NCBI RefSeq assembly: GCF_026262505.1
Contig: NC_067205.1
Coordinates: 24,089,585 to 24,153,584 of the forward strand
Origin: Trichomonas vaginalis G3
Lineage: Eukaryota; Parabasalia; Trichomonadida; Trichomonadidae
DNA: 64,000 bases
Direction: 5' to 3'
Below are positions 18,641 through 29,799 of the stretch, in pieces (position 1 is the first letter of the stretch; the number at the start of each line of letters is the position of its first letter). The position numbers and the translations under genes are program-made. The notes below the pieces were generated by a model. It did not search any database and was not told the origin of the DNA. It was given only the letters and a program-made list of their open reading frames with translations.

Positions 18641-19020
18641 CAGTGTTGTCAAAATGTCATGTTGTCTCATTTTTTCAGAGAATTTAAATAACCGAGTGAC
18701 ACATGGTGACGTAGTGACACCTTCAGTTATTCAAAAATAATTCATAAGTGCCTTCCTCATGAATCCCCCACCAGTGTTGTCAAAATGTCATGTTGTCTCA
18801 TTTTTTCAGAGAATTTAAATAACCGAGTGACACATGGTGACGTAGTGACACCTTCAGTTATTCAAAAATAATTCATAAGTGCCTTCCTCATGAATTCCCC
18901 ACCAGTGTTGTCAAAATGTCATGTTGTCTCATTTTTTCAGAGAATTTAAATAACCGAGTGACACATGGTGACGTAGTGACACCTTCAGTTATTCAAAAAT
19001 AATTAATTATTGAATAACCG
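18641..19020 (-). repeat. GTCAC-rich repeat, three reverse copies in tandem
   Basis: Copies at about 18641-18741, 18771-18872 and 18901-19020, spaced about 129 bp, each the reverse complement of the forward unit. The first two lack the end of the palindrome and are joined by TTCATAAGTGCCTTCCTCAT; the third keeps the whole palindrome. With the forward copies they form an inverted arrangement around the primase-helicase gene. Confidence 0.9.
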
Positions 19021-19069
19021 AAACCATTGACGATAACATAACTGATAAAAAAATTTTATTTTTATATAA

Positions 19070-19237
19070 ATGAATACCCCACAAGCTCAAAATTTACCAC
19101 GAATCATAACAAGGGAGGAAATGATAAAAATGATGCAAAAACTAATTAAAAACAACAACAAACCACAAAAACCGAGAAGATGTGGTTATGCAGTAATGAT
19201 GGAAAGAAGAACCCAGAAGGGTTCGGGAAACCATTGA
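19070..19237 (+). CDS. Small basic Maverick A protein (55 residues)
   Basis: Starts at tatataaATG after a T-rich tract, which is the main reason to call it. The sequence MNTPQAQNLPRIITREEMIK is followed by a Lys/Asn/Arg-rich stretch. It is highly basic, so nucleic-acid binding is a reasonable guess. A short Lys/Glu-rich gene in Maverick B (36771-37022) may fill a similar niche. Not recognised. Confidence 0.5.
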   Translation: MNTPQAQNLPRIITREEMIKMMQKLIKNNNKPQKPRRCGYAVMMERRTQKGSGNH

Positions 19238-19254
19238 CGGAAGAGGAATAAAAA

Positions 19255-19530
19255 TTAAATTTGGATTGAGTTTAAAAATCCATCTTTGTTAAATTCATCT
19301 CTTCCAATCAATTTATTTATTCTATTAAATTCTTTTATTTTTGCTTCACTCAGTTTAAGGATTGAACGGTAAGTTTTTAATTTTTCTATTATTTCTTTCC
19401 TCTCTTTATCGTTTTCAACCCCATCACATTGTGGCTTCTTTTTTTTGTAATAGCATATTTTTGATTTAATTCTGTTTAGTTTCTTTTTATATTCATCGTC
19501 TGGACTCTTGGATGCTTCGTTGTCACTCAT
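19255..19530 (-). CDS. Small charged coiled-coil protein
   Basis: 91 residues starting MSDNEASKSPDDEYKKKLNR. Nearly all of it is charged helix with one cysteine-containing Lys run (SKICYYKKKKPQCDG). It converges with the preceding small gene and lies 20 bp after the start-side end of nothing else; the integrase gene ends on the same strand just past its start. Start at gtaagaaATG after a T-rich tract. Function unknown. Confidence 0.55.
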   Translation of the reverse strand: MSDNEASKSPDDEYKKKLNRIKSKICYYKKKKPQCDGVENDKERKEIIEKLKTYRSILKLSEAKIKEFNRINKLIGRDEFNKDGFLNSIQI

Positions 19531-19549
19531 TTCTTACGAAATAAAAAAA

Positions 19550-21073
19550 TTAAACATTATTTAAATATGATGGAGTAATAAAATAAATCGGAATTTCTAT
19601 TAATTTATTGTTAACCTCAACTAATGCATTACCGTTAATATATCTAACAAATTCAGCTATTGTGTCAAATCTTCGTCTTCTTTTTGTCATTGATTTATCA
19701 GTTTTTCCATAATCGAGATGAATCAAAACTTTATCCCCTTGTTTAAAATTCATGAGCCCCGAATTAATTTGTTCACGTTTAACATCATTTAACCTTTCCA
19801 TTTGCTTTCTAATATATTCCCATTCTTTTGAAATATCATTTTTCATTTCCATTGGTTTCATGTTTATAGTTCTATGCCATGTATTATTGTAATAATATAC
19901 TAACTGCTGTATGATGGAGTCATGATTTCCATCCCAGTATATCTGACCGTTAACCCCTAACGCATCTCTAAGAGTTCTCATTGCCGCATCAACTATTTTA
20001 TTATGAAACGTATATGGAGAGGATGATAAGTAAAAATTAATTTGTGGGAAATAATGAGCCATAGCTGCCTGAAATCCTTTATCACCATCAGCCCTGATAT
20101 TATCTACTCTTTCATGATCTAGTAAGTATTGTATAGCTCTTCTTGTTTCCTGTTCTGTTTTCCCTTTCACTGGAATGCAATATAAATATCTAGTGTTAAT
20201 GTTAATGGCAAATAAATAAGTAACTTTTCCTTTTGAATATTCCAGATGATCGATTTCGTATGAATATGGATATGGTGCAAATGAAGGGCGACCAAATTTT
20301 TCCTTTAACGGTTGAATTTTTGGGTCAGTTGGTTTATTTAATATTTTGAAATCCTTTTTAAAATATTTTTGCTTCTTTAATGTTTGAAATGGATATAATA
20401 AAGTGAATGATGAAGGATTAACTGAAGGAGGAGGTACTGTCGTTGGAGGTTTAATTTTATCTGCTTTGATTTTGGATGATGAAGTTTTGGATTTCATTCC
20501 TCCTTTCATTCCCCCTTTCATTCCCCCTTTCATTAATTCTGGATGTATTCTTTTCATTTGTTTTAAATATGCTGTATATCAAGGTTTGATATACTTTCCT
20601 ACTTCGAGTTTATGTTGAAGGATGAATTCCAAAAGTTGATCTTCATTTAAAAGTTGGGCTGAATATGGTTTAACTAATGAATCATAAATTAAAGCTTGTG
20701 CATCATTTATGGTCTGAAGGACTTGGGCGTTTTGCACCTTTTGTTTTTGCTGCTCAGGATTATATAAATTATATAATTTATCAATATCCTCTTCTGTTAA
20801 TACTTTATTTTTGAAATCTTTCAATTGTTTAAGTTGTGATTTAGTTTTTCCCTTTTTATATTCATTATTTTCAATTTTGTCTTTAATATTAGAAATTATT
20901 CTATCATGATATTTCAAAACCACATTATTATATAATGGCCAATAATATTCCATATCATCACCCATTATATATGGATCATATTTTTGGAGATATGCTTTTA
21001 AATCGTAATAACTGAGAAAATTTTGATTAAATACTAAATCATCAATTAAAATTTTTAAATCTACATTATCCAT
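19550..21073 (-). pseudogene. Maverick A integrase, split by an in-frame TGA
   Basis: Reading from 21073 (tatataaATG after T-rich DNA), a 164-codon charged helical N-terminal part ends at TGA (20579-20581). The same frame then continues through seven codons into the 335-codon catalytic part. The first of these, MKRIHPELMKGGMKGGMKGG, has four M-K-G-G units. The retroviral-type core follows: YEIDHLEYSKGKVTYLFAIN (first Asp), NIRADGDKGFQ (second Asp), and NKIVDAAMRTLRD, where the family usually has Glu but Asp is seen. A basic C-terminal domain follows (KQGDKVLIHLDYGK). It would insert element DNA with 5-6 bp duplications. The lack of a start signal at 20557 supports one original gene. Confidence 0.8.
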
Positions 21074-21097
21074 TTATATAAAAATAAAATAAATGTT

Positions 21098-21169
21098 TTA
21101 GGGGTGCCCACCTCTTTGATCAAGAATCAAAACCATTATTAACGGTTCCTTTTGTCTCTTCTGTGGCAT
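21098..21169 (-). CDS. Possible mini-gene (23 residues)
   Basis: A tiny ORF, MPQKRQKEPLIMVLILDQRG and three more residues, that starts at aataaaATG behind a T-rich tract on the minus strand, between the polymerase and integrase genes. The start context is the only support; it may be chance or a leader. Confidence 0.3.
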   Translation of the reverse strand: MPQKRQKEPLIMVLILDQRGGHP

Positions 21170-24083
21170 TTTATTAAAAATAAAATTTTAAATTGTATTA
21201 AATAAATGGCATACAACATCCATTTTCACAACATACAGCCTTAGTGTGTGCTCCTGTTAATGCAGTCTTACCAATCGTTAAGCGAGTCATTGACCTGTTT
21301 TTAAGTTGTAAATTAATATTCTGACCATCAAATATCACTTTATCATTTATTATATCCAAATAATTTTTAGGTGTTAATTGTTTATTTTGTCGTAAACTAA
21401 CACCTTTCATTTTTTGTGCAATCTTTTTAAAATCACTTCCATCAATTGAACCGTTGAATGATGTATAACACTTAGGACATAAAGCAACCATGTTATCACC
21501 TTGTTTCTCAATTGCTAAACCCAATAACTTCTTCTCATGTGCTTTTTCTTCAGCTTTATTCTTTAATTTAGGTTTAAATTTCTCATCAAAACAGAAGAAA
21601 TCAAAAGGTGCGAATTTGAAAATGTTTTTATCATAAAATTGTTTATCGGTAACAATTGCTTGAAATGCTTGAGTGTTAGGAAGATTTGGGTCGCCAGCGA
21701 TTGCCTAATAAGATGAATCAGTATCACCTTCAATGAAATGAAAACGATTAACATCCATGCATTTATACATAAAATCATAAATGAAAACCAAATACCAGTA
21801 TTTAGCATTATCTAAAGTGAAGAATGCCTCTTGTAAACATGTTTCACATCTATAAAATCTATCTTTGAGCATCATTTGATATGTATCTTCACCTATTTCT
21901 CTTATGTTTTTAAACTTATTTGACATGCATGCAACGCGTGCCTTCTGTGCATTCATTATTTTAGTCTTTGCGTAATTTTGTGTATTCATTGCATCGTAAC
22001 CATATGATCCATTAAGTGAAATCTTGCAAAATAAACTTTTTCCTTTATTTCCTTCTAATTCAGCCTTTTGTCTTTCGTTCATAAATTCGTTCGCAAATTC
22101 ATTAAAACAAGTGTTTTTAGTAAATGTTAAAATTGATTGAATATCATCGATGATAAAATGAAATCTGTCTATTAGATACCAAAGATAATAAGAAGAAAAT
22201 GGTTGATATTGGTTGTGTGTTGATGCTAACTGAGTTAATTTTCTCTGTTTCTGGTCAACTGGTAGATTGTTTGATTTCATGTAATTATACATAAAACCGC
22301 CAATTGTTTTTTCATCTGTGATAATATCTAAGTTTCTTATTATCGGTAAAAAGTTTATGTAATCATTAATGTATTTTTCATCAATGTGACCCTTTACTTC
22401 AGCCACGAATAAAGTATTTTTCTTCTTAATTATTCCCAGTGCTTTTGCTTTCTTTGTTGCTGTATCACAAATGATAACACCATTCAATCTTCCCGGCATA
22501 TACATTTTATGGTCAGTATATTGAATGAAATCATGAGGATTAGATGAAAATGATGAAGGATATAATGAATTAAAATCAACACCAACGAAATGAGTCATGA
22601 TGTTGGAAGTGTCCTCATTTGATACAGTTTTAGTTTCTGGATTATATGCAAGTTTATTAATGTGCGTGATTCCTTTAAGATTTACTCTATGTTGAACATT
22701 TGATAGACCACCAGTAATTCCATTACGGAGAATGTGATAAGCTTCAACTGAATCTAAAGTCATTGGTAAATTATTTTTTAATGCATAATTTCTTAAATTG
22801 ATTCTTAAACGTTGAACATCTTCATCTTTATTTGATTTTACGATATTGCAATAACAACACATTAACTGACAATTTTCTTTAGTATGTGGTTTTTCATTAT
22901 CGATTCTATCCAATGTTGGTTTATTTGCATATGTAAACGCTTTACCACACATTTTGCATTTAGATGAAAGGATTAAATCGTGATAGTATTGAAAATCATC
23001 CATTGAAACATTATTTTTAGTATCCCTTTCTGCTTTTTCATCTTGTTTCTTATATGATTCAATTTTATATTTCCAATACTTTTTCGTTAATTCAAAACTT
23101 GATTCTATCTCTTCCTCAGGATATTTTTCATTAGGATTAAAGTCTTTATATGCTAAAGCGTAACGAATCATTGAAGCATTCGATGATAAAGAAAGATTAT
23201 GAAGCGTGTCAATTTTATAAACAAATGTTTCTTCAATAATTTTATCAATTGGGTCAATCATAATTTCAACATCTTTATTGCAATAATGAATAAAATATTC
23301 TAATCTATTCTTAAAATTTTTAGCATCATTGAGATATATTTGATAATCACTATCTGATATACTTTCTTGAGTTAATGCTGAATAAAATGAATCTTTCGTG
23401 AATGGTTCCACTTTATATAATTCTTCTTCGTAATTTTCCCACGTGATGAATTGATAAGGGAAAAAGGATTTAACACGTGTTTTATTATTTCCGAAATCTT
23501 GAGTGAATTGGTCTAATGTCCCACCCGCTATATAATTTCTGATGTCAATAAATCTCAATTCATATGGAGCGTTTGTTTTCTTTACAATGATTTGCTTAAA
23601 TTGTGAAGATGAACCCAGCATTGATTTTATTTTCCTTTTTGCAGTGTTTAAATCACGAAGAATTAAATTTAAATCAAACTTTCCCGAATTAAAACCTATG
23701 ATATTCACTTTATTGAATTCCTCATCTAGAAGTTCTTTAAATGCTTCCTTCTGTTTTTCATTTAATGTTTGCGACTTCAATAATTCATTGTATTGATTCA
23801 TATTTGATTTAGCAACTAATGAACGGGTTGAAAATAAAAACTCAATCCAATCAGAAATAAAAGAATCACTCGAAGTTAAGCAAAAATTCCTCGTATATGT
23901 TTTATCATTTAATTTAACCATTGATGATACCATGAATGGTTTTAAGTAAGCGTTCAAAGTTGCACACTCAGAAAGTTGTAATTCTTCTTTAGTCTCTAAT
24001 GTTTCAAAGTCAAAAGTAATATAATATCTTGTTGGTTGATAATATTCCTGCAAATTGTGAGCTAATAACCACTGATATATCTT

Positions 24084-24163
24084 CTGTTTCGTAATATGTG
24101 GTGCATATGGTTGCTGTGTCTTTTGCAACTGAACGTCTTGAATTAATCTTCCATTATTTTCTT
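24084..24163 (+). repeat. 80-bp direct repeat, left copy
   Basis: Perfect 80-bp match to 31717-31796. It begins CTGTTTCGTAATATGTGG and ends CCATTATTTTCTT. Both copies are polymerase coding sequence, so this is a duplicated target segment around the insertion. Confidence 0.95.
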
Positions 24164-24324
24164 GAAAAAACCAGAATTTTCGAAAAAGTGACACCAACTA
24201 TTAAAGTTATTTTATTACTAGATTTATTTACAAATTATAAGATAATATCATTAACCGAATATATTTTTAATATAAATAAAAAACTTTTTTTATACAAAAA
24301 ATTACAATCAATCGATAAATATTA

Positions 24325-24540
24325 GGCAAAATCGCAACCGAATTTTTAAATCTAGATTTTGATGATAAATTGTGATTTTTAGCTTAAATCGCGATTTTTT
24401 AAAAATCGCGAACAGAATTTTTTCGCGATTTATTAATAAATCGCGATTTGAACGATAAATTTCGATTTTTTTAAAAAATCGCGATTCGGGAAAAAATTGC
24501 GACTTTTTGAAAAATCGCGAACTTTCAAAAAAATCACGTC
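24325..24540. repeat. Left TIR and subterminal TCGCGATTT boxes
   Basis: The terminal repeat is followed by at least seven versions of AAATCGCGATTT or its near relatives, several as back-to-back palindromes. Such boxes are typical transposase-binding sites. The matching right-hand set is at 29470-29656. Confidence 0.85.
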
Positions 24541-26149
24541 CTTAATTTTGGTCTTTTTCGGAGTGATAAGTCGTCCTTTAAGTAATATTTTTTTTCTCGA
24601 ATTGCTAATTGAAAAATTAAATTCGAGAAAAGAGATTACAATAGTATTGTATGGACTATAATCCTACTACTATAACACTTTTTTTGTGAAAATCACACTT
24701 TTTTAAAAAAAGATATCAAATTGAAAAAAATTATTCTTATATTTACTTATACTGTAGGGCACATTCATTGGTTATGAAAATCACATAGTATGAATACTCA
24801 ATCCCAAATATCTTAAAAAAATATTCTAAAATATTAGACTCGATTTTAGCAATTGTATTCTAATCATAATATAATGCCCGAGTATATTATATAAATAGAA
24901 CAAATATTAGTAAATTCAATTTTTTTTTCAGATCGCAAATTATCTAATACAAATATTCATAAAAATCACATACAGTATATTTGCATTCAGTGTCAAATAT
25001 AATAGCTATCTAATACTTTCGAAAAATTGAGCTTTTGAATATTTTATAAAATTTCTGGTCCAAAAATTGTGCTTTCACAATATTATGATGATATCTATAA
25101 TAATTAGACTACAAATATAAATTGTATAATAAAAAATCAAAATTTGCTTTTGATATCTCAAATCTCGATATGAGATATTCAATGTCAAATCAAAGTATTC
25201 ATAATTAACAGATTTGTATCGTGAATGCTTTCGTTTTGCTTAATACACAATTATGCATGACAAGTGTGTGTGGCTACACAATTCTTTCCGTCCGAAGCGG
25301 AGAATTGTGAAGTTTACACCGCATTTCACGGATAATATAATGGAAAACGATTTTCATGGAATACTATTTTTATTAATAGCTTAATAAATGAGCGAGTCTG
25401 ATAGATATATGTTACGCAAGATATATCCATAGAGAAGTGTTTAAGTATAAAACAATGCGTTATACGTTATATGTAGGATATAGATGGTTTTTCTCCATTG
25501 AGAATTTTGTCATGTGAAAAATCTCTTTTTTAGCTATGATAAAAATACTTTTTATATACTATTATATCTCAGTTGATATTGATTCAACATTCTTATTTCA
25601 CATGATAATATAATAGTATATGTAGCGAGGTATTATATTCTCTTGTGATTTCGATCTATTAATGCTCACACAAAAAATTCGCTACATCAAAATTTCCTCG
25701 GAAAATTTCACTTTTGCTGCTTTGATTCAACTTTGATGTCCAATGAATACTCAATAAAACTCGAAACTCTGATCATGGAGATCTATCATCACATATATAA
25801 TTATATTGCTTAAATATGTGTATAAATTGTATTTTGGATTTTTCGGATTAAAAAAGGTTAAAAGTGTCATATTGATATAATTCACATTTTTGATTTCGTT
25901 ACTTAGAAATGAGAATTGGTCAATAATTTATTATCCATTTGTAATTATAAAGTGTTTTAATGTATTGTGAGTTCATTTAATTAGGTTTAACTATAATATA
26001 AAAATAAATAATCACAATAATAAGTATTTAATTAAAAATGAGTATATTCAGAGATAATGCAGGTTCTTTTAGTTATTATTTAGGAGGTTTTATTTAGTTA
26101 ACAACAAATTAAAATAAATATATTAAGGAATGCGTATCAACAATTTTAA
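24541..26149. other. AT-rich interior of the DDE transposon, no gene seen
   Basis: About 1.6 kb of very AT-rich DNA. Only short, unconvincing ORFs are present. A short GC-richer patch near 25250-25330 has no coding pattern I trust. Confidence 0.6.
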
Positions 26150-26640
26150 CATTAATGGAGGTAGATCAACAATATTAATAATGGGAGTGGGTCAATAATT
26201 CAAATACTGGAAATGGCTTAACAATGTTTATTATGGATATGGTTCAACAATGTTTATTATGGAGCTGGATCAACAATGCAATTAATGGAGGTAAATTAAC
26301 AACGTCAATAATAGTAGTGGATAAGCAACTCAAATACTGGAAATGAATCAACAATGTTAGTGATGGAAGTGGATCAACAATGTAATTATTGGAAGTGTAT
26401 CAATGTTAGTAATGATTGTCAAAATTCGTTTGAAATGTATTAACAAATAAGATGTCAAACCGCAAACCGTTGTCACATTTCAAACAAATTTTGACAATCA
26501 TTACTAATATTGCTTTTATTACAATTATTTCAATAATATCCAATAATATCTTTCAGGTGAACAAAAATAAAATATCCAATCAACTCATATCATGTCAAAC
26601 CGCAAACCGCCGTCACTTTTCAATCATTTTTGACATTAGC
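26150..26640. repeat. Degenerate tandem repeats and an inverted repeat
   Basis: 26150-26410 has about ten diverged copies of a unit like GGATCAACAATGTTAATAATG with GGAAGTG. It is followed by a ~29-bp inverted repeat (arms 26410-26438 and 26471-26500, including TTTGAAATGT and ACATTTCAAA). The phrase ATGTCAAACCGCAAACCG occurs twice (26450 and 26592). One frame of the first part reads as Asn/Gly/Ser repeats, so it may be a dead low-complexity gene. Confidence 0.6.
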
Positions 26641-26722
26641 AAATATTAAAAAAATATTTTTATTATTTAATATTTTTTTATGTTGAATAAAAATTATATT
26701 AATATAAAAGATATTTTTTTAC

Positions 26723-28084
26723 TCAATATAAGTTGGCGCTATCACTCTCTGAAGCTGAATCTGTGTAATTATATGCATCTGTTGTTTCATCCATGCTGTC
26801 TAAGTCAAGGAAATCCCATTTTTCTGCGCCTTTACGAAGTGGCCTCCTGTACAAGAGTTTGTTTGTCAAGCCAGCGCACATGCCAAATGTTTTGTGATAA
26901 AAAGTGAGATCATTATCAACATGTAAGGGCCACTTTCCTCCAATTACTCTCCAATATTGTTTGAGTCTGGAGAAGTAATTTTCCACAATTATTCTGCTGC
27001 TTGACAATTTTTTATTGAATGTCTTCTGCTCAGCAGTTAATTCGCTATTTTTTCTGCGCTTGTATGGAATTAATGCCCATGGAATAATTTGATGAATTCC
27101 TTGATAGCCAGAGTCTGCCAAAAGGACTGGTATTTGATCGATTTCTGCTTTCATCTTATCTGCTTCTGCTTTTAATTTGCTTATCAATGTGTTGGATTTC
27201 CTAAACAAATGAAAATCATGTCTCTTTCCTCTGATTGGTTTGGAATAATGTAAAAGAAATCCTTTTGGGCTTACAAAGCACTGAGTTTTGATGCAGCATA
27301 TTTTATGTTTGCCTGAATAATATTTTTCTTGATTGGCACTTCTGGGTATCTCTTGAACTGTGGCATCAAGTGCTCCCAACATATAAGGATATTCTTTTGA
27401 TTTTTCGCGATCATCCCATTTAATAAATGATCGCCATTTCACATATTCTCGGCCGATTTTAGAACCAATTGCATCGATCACATCAATGATAATTTGCCTT
27501 GTGTGTGTCTTTTTGATACCGAATTTATCGGCCAATTCTTCGAATCCAGGAGCGTGTTTAAGCCATGTTAATGTAATTAATAAACGTGCTTCCATTGAAA
27601 CCCTAGTATTCTTATAATGATGTAATTCAATTGAAGGGATGAAAAGTCTTATAAGATCTCGAAAATCTTTGCACGTAAGATTTGTTAATTTAATTAATGT
27701 ATTATTATCGTCATTGTGTAAAATTTCTTCTATTCTTATTTTAAGTGGTTCTTTTTGTTTTTTTGGAGGATCTGGAATTATTGGAGCGTCAGCAAAAGTG
27801 GCGATGTAATCGATTTCCCTTTGAGCAAAAAATGCTATTGGATCATCTGTATCTTGAAGTGGTTCAGGATTTGGTACGGGCGTGGTATTTTGATGTGGTG
27901 GATCAATTTGTACGGGCGTGGTATTTTGATGTGGTGAAATACTCTGTGCAGGCGCAGTATTCTGATGTGATGAATGACTTTGTACAGGCGTAGTACTTGG
28001 AGCTTGGGTCCTCTGTGATGCTGATTGAGCAGCTCTTTGGCTTGAGGACGAATGACCTTTTTTCTTATTCATAAATGAAGTCAA
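26723..28084 (-). CDS. DDE transposase (DDE_Tnp_4 / IS5-Harbinger-like)
   Basis: About 450 residues, intact. It starts near MTSFMNKKKGHSSSSQ; the second Met is an equally good start. The N-terminus has three or four 14-residue repeats around HQNTTPVQ. Then come a helix-turn-helix (FEELADKFGIKKTHTRQII) and the nuclease: LGALDATVQEIPR (first Asp) with YYSGKHKICCIKTQ, PVLLADSGYQGIHQ (second Asp), and SSRIIVENYFSRLKQYWRV (Glu). The C-terminus is acidic. It should cut and join the TIRs of the surrounding 5.3-kb element. It is the only apparently functional transposase in the window. Family assignment rests on motifs seen by eye. Confidence 0.85.
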   Translation of the reverse strand: MTSFMNKKKGHSSSSQRAAQSASQRTQAPSTTPVQSHSSHQNTAPAQSISPHQNTTPVQIDPPHQNTTPVPNPEPLQDTDDPIAFFAQREIDYIATFADAPIIPDPPKKQKEPLKIRIEEILHNDDNNTLIKLTNLTCKDFRDLIRLFIPSIELHHYKNTRVSMEARLLITLTWLKHAPGFEELADKFGIKKTHTRQIIIDVIDAIGSKIGREYVKWRSFIKWDDREKSKEYPYMLGALDATVQEIPRSANQEKYYSGKHKICCIKTQCFVSPKGFLLHYSKPIRGKRHDFHLFRKSNTLISKLKAEADKMKAEIDQIPVLLADSGYQGIHQIIPWALIPYKRRKNSELTAEQKTFNKKLSSSRIIVENYFSRLKQYWRVIGGKWPLHVDNDLTFYHKTFGMCAGLTNKLLYRRPLRKGAEKWDFLDLDSMDETTDAYNYTDSASESDSANLY

Positions 28085-29235
28085 ATGCTCTTTCTTGAAA
28101 ATTTGAATTATTTTACAATTTTTCTAAAGATATATAAAATTTCAATAGGCATACAATATTTCAATAGACATATATGATTTCAATAGACCTATAAGAATTC
28201 AATTAACATATATTATTTCAGTAAGGTGGAGATTTGTTCAACTCATGTTCAATATTATAAAATATATATCATTGTGAATATAACACCTATAAAATATAAA
28301 ATTATCAGATGATTTTAAATTAAATTGTAAGCAAATAGTTCGATATTCTAGAATGAAATGGCTGCCGATGACTTCTTGATAATGATTTCGCCTGTGATAA
28401 ATCGATAAAACGCCATCGAAGCCATCGATATGCACTAGTTCTGGATGTAAAGTGGAAAATTATAGTATAACTTATATTGCTGATGACTCGTAAATGGACA
28501 AAATATATTTTATTCGAATGGATGTTAGTTTTTATGATATTTCTATTATACTATATATGTCAAATCATTGTATAATATATATATAAGATAAATAGCCCGA
28601 ATTTTTTTTTATAAAAAAAGTGTTTTTTCAAATTTAATAATAAATATTTTATTCTGCTTATAAATCATATTGTCTTGTAATATTTGATAAAATTATCACT
28701 GAATTCTTAATTAGTTTTTTTAAAAATATCAATTTTGATTTATTGGACTTGAAAATATTTTATTTATATTATAAATCATATTATCATTTAGTGTTTATCA
28801 AAATTATGGTTCTTCGTTTTGTAGCTATATTTTGAATGACAATAGAAAAAAAAATACTAGAAACTAAATATGTATTTAATTTTATAAGTAAAAATTCACA
28901 TAATGATAATATATTTGTGAAGTTTATTTGAAGAAACGATTTTTATTAATTCAATTTTCATTATAGCATTATTTAGGTGAAGTGCTCTCAAATTGTGAGC
29001 CAGACAAATGTTTAATGGCTGCAATAAAGGAACATAGCTCAGGTGCGTTTGCATTGAATATTTATCGTTTTGATTTCACAAAACATCGTTGCGTTTAATC
29101 AAAAATTTGATTAACTTAATAAATTTAAAGATTAAGCGATCTCATTTTAACACAATCGGTAAATTCAATACGTCTATGAAACAAAGCCATAATTTCTCGT
29201 AGTATAAAATATTTGATAAAATTTTATCGCTTACA
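28085..29235. other. AT-rich transposon interior, no gene seen
   Basis: About 1.15 kb upstream of the transposase gene, including its likely promoter. A few copies of CAATAGAC/CATATA near 28140-28220 form a weak repeat. No convincing ORF. Confidence 0.6.
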
Positions 29236-29423
29236 GAGGTGGAATTAAAGGGTGAGAGATATATAGATAGACTATATATCTCTCACCCTTTAATTCCCTA
29301 TACAAAGTTCGAAAACTTGGGTGCAATCAGATCTGATTGCACCCAAGTTTTCGAACTTCATGTAAAGAATTGCTTGCTATGATGTACTGATCATGAATCA
29401 GTACATCATAGCAAGCAATTCTT
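29236..29423. repeat. Three tandem long perfect hairpins inside the DDE transposon
   Basis: Hairpin a (about 29235-29294) has 26-bp arms starting GGAATTAAAGGGTGAGAG. Hairpin b (about 29307-29357) is a near-continuous palindrome starting GTTCGAAAACTTGGGTGC. Hairpin c (about 29364-29424) has 27-bp arms starting AAGAATTGCTTGCTATGA. All stems are perfect. Hairpins a and b are relatives of hairpins 2 and 1 at the start of the window, with paired changes on both arms. Confidence 0.9.
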
Positions 29424-29469
29424 CATCTTAAATATATTTTTCTTAATCAATACATAACTTGTTCGCAAT

Positions 29470-29656
29470 TTGGTTTTAGACGCTATATTTTAATCTAATT
29501 TCGATTTTTTATAAAATCGCGTACTTCTAATAAAACGCGATTTCAAAAACAATCGCGATTTTTTTCTGTTCGCAATTTTTCAGAAGTTCGCGATTTTATA
29601 AAAAATCGAAATTTTTCTTTGCGATCGAGATTTAAAAATTCGGTTGCGATTTTGCC
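29470..29656. repeat. Right subterminal boxes and TIR of the DDE transposon
   Basis: Iterated AAATCGCGATTT-like boxes lead into the perfect terminal repeat ending GCGATTTTGCC, the mirror image of the left end. Confidence 0.85.
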
Positions 29657-29799
29657 TATTATAAAACATTTATTCCAAAAAGATTAAGTAATAGGTGGGA
29701 TCCTGCATATAATATAATTTTATGTCATAAAGTTTACAAATTTTAGATGGACCACAGTGAGAATGTGAGTGGTTAATTTAAAGGTGGTCTGATAAAGAA

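Larger units (their letters stand above)
24325..29656. mobile_element. DDE_Tnp_4-type DNA transposon (5.3 kb)
   Basis: The ends are 29-bp or longer perfect inverted repeats starting GGCAAAATCGCAACCGAATT, flanked by TATTA on both sides (24320-24324 and 29657-29661). Subterminal regions are full of TCGCGATT boxes. One transposase gene (minus strand), several kb of AT-rich DNA, a degenerate repeat field and a cluster of three long hairpins are inside. The transposase resembles the IS5/Harbinger-like group, whose usual duplication is 3 bp, so the 5-bp flank is unusual; TA alone is also compatible. Confidence 0.85.

Noticed and set aside
24164-24324. Polymerase coding extension past 24163
   Set aside because: The apparent N-terminus MVSLFRKFWFF is the translated end of the inserted element.
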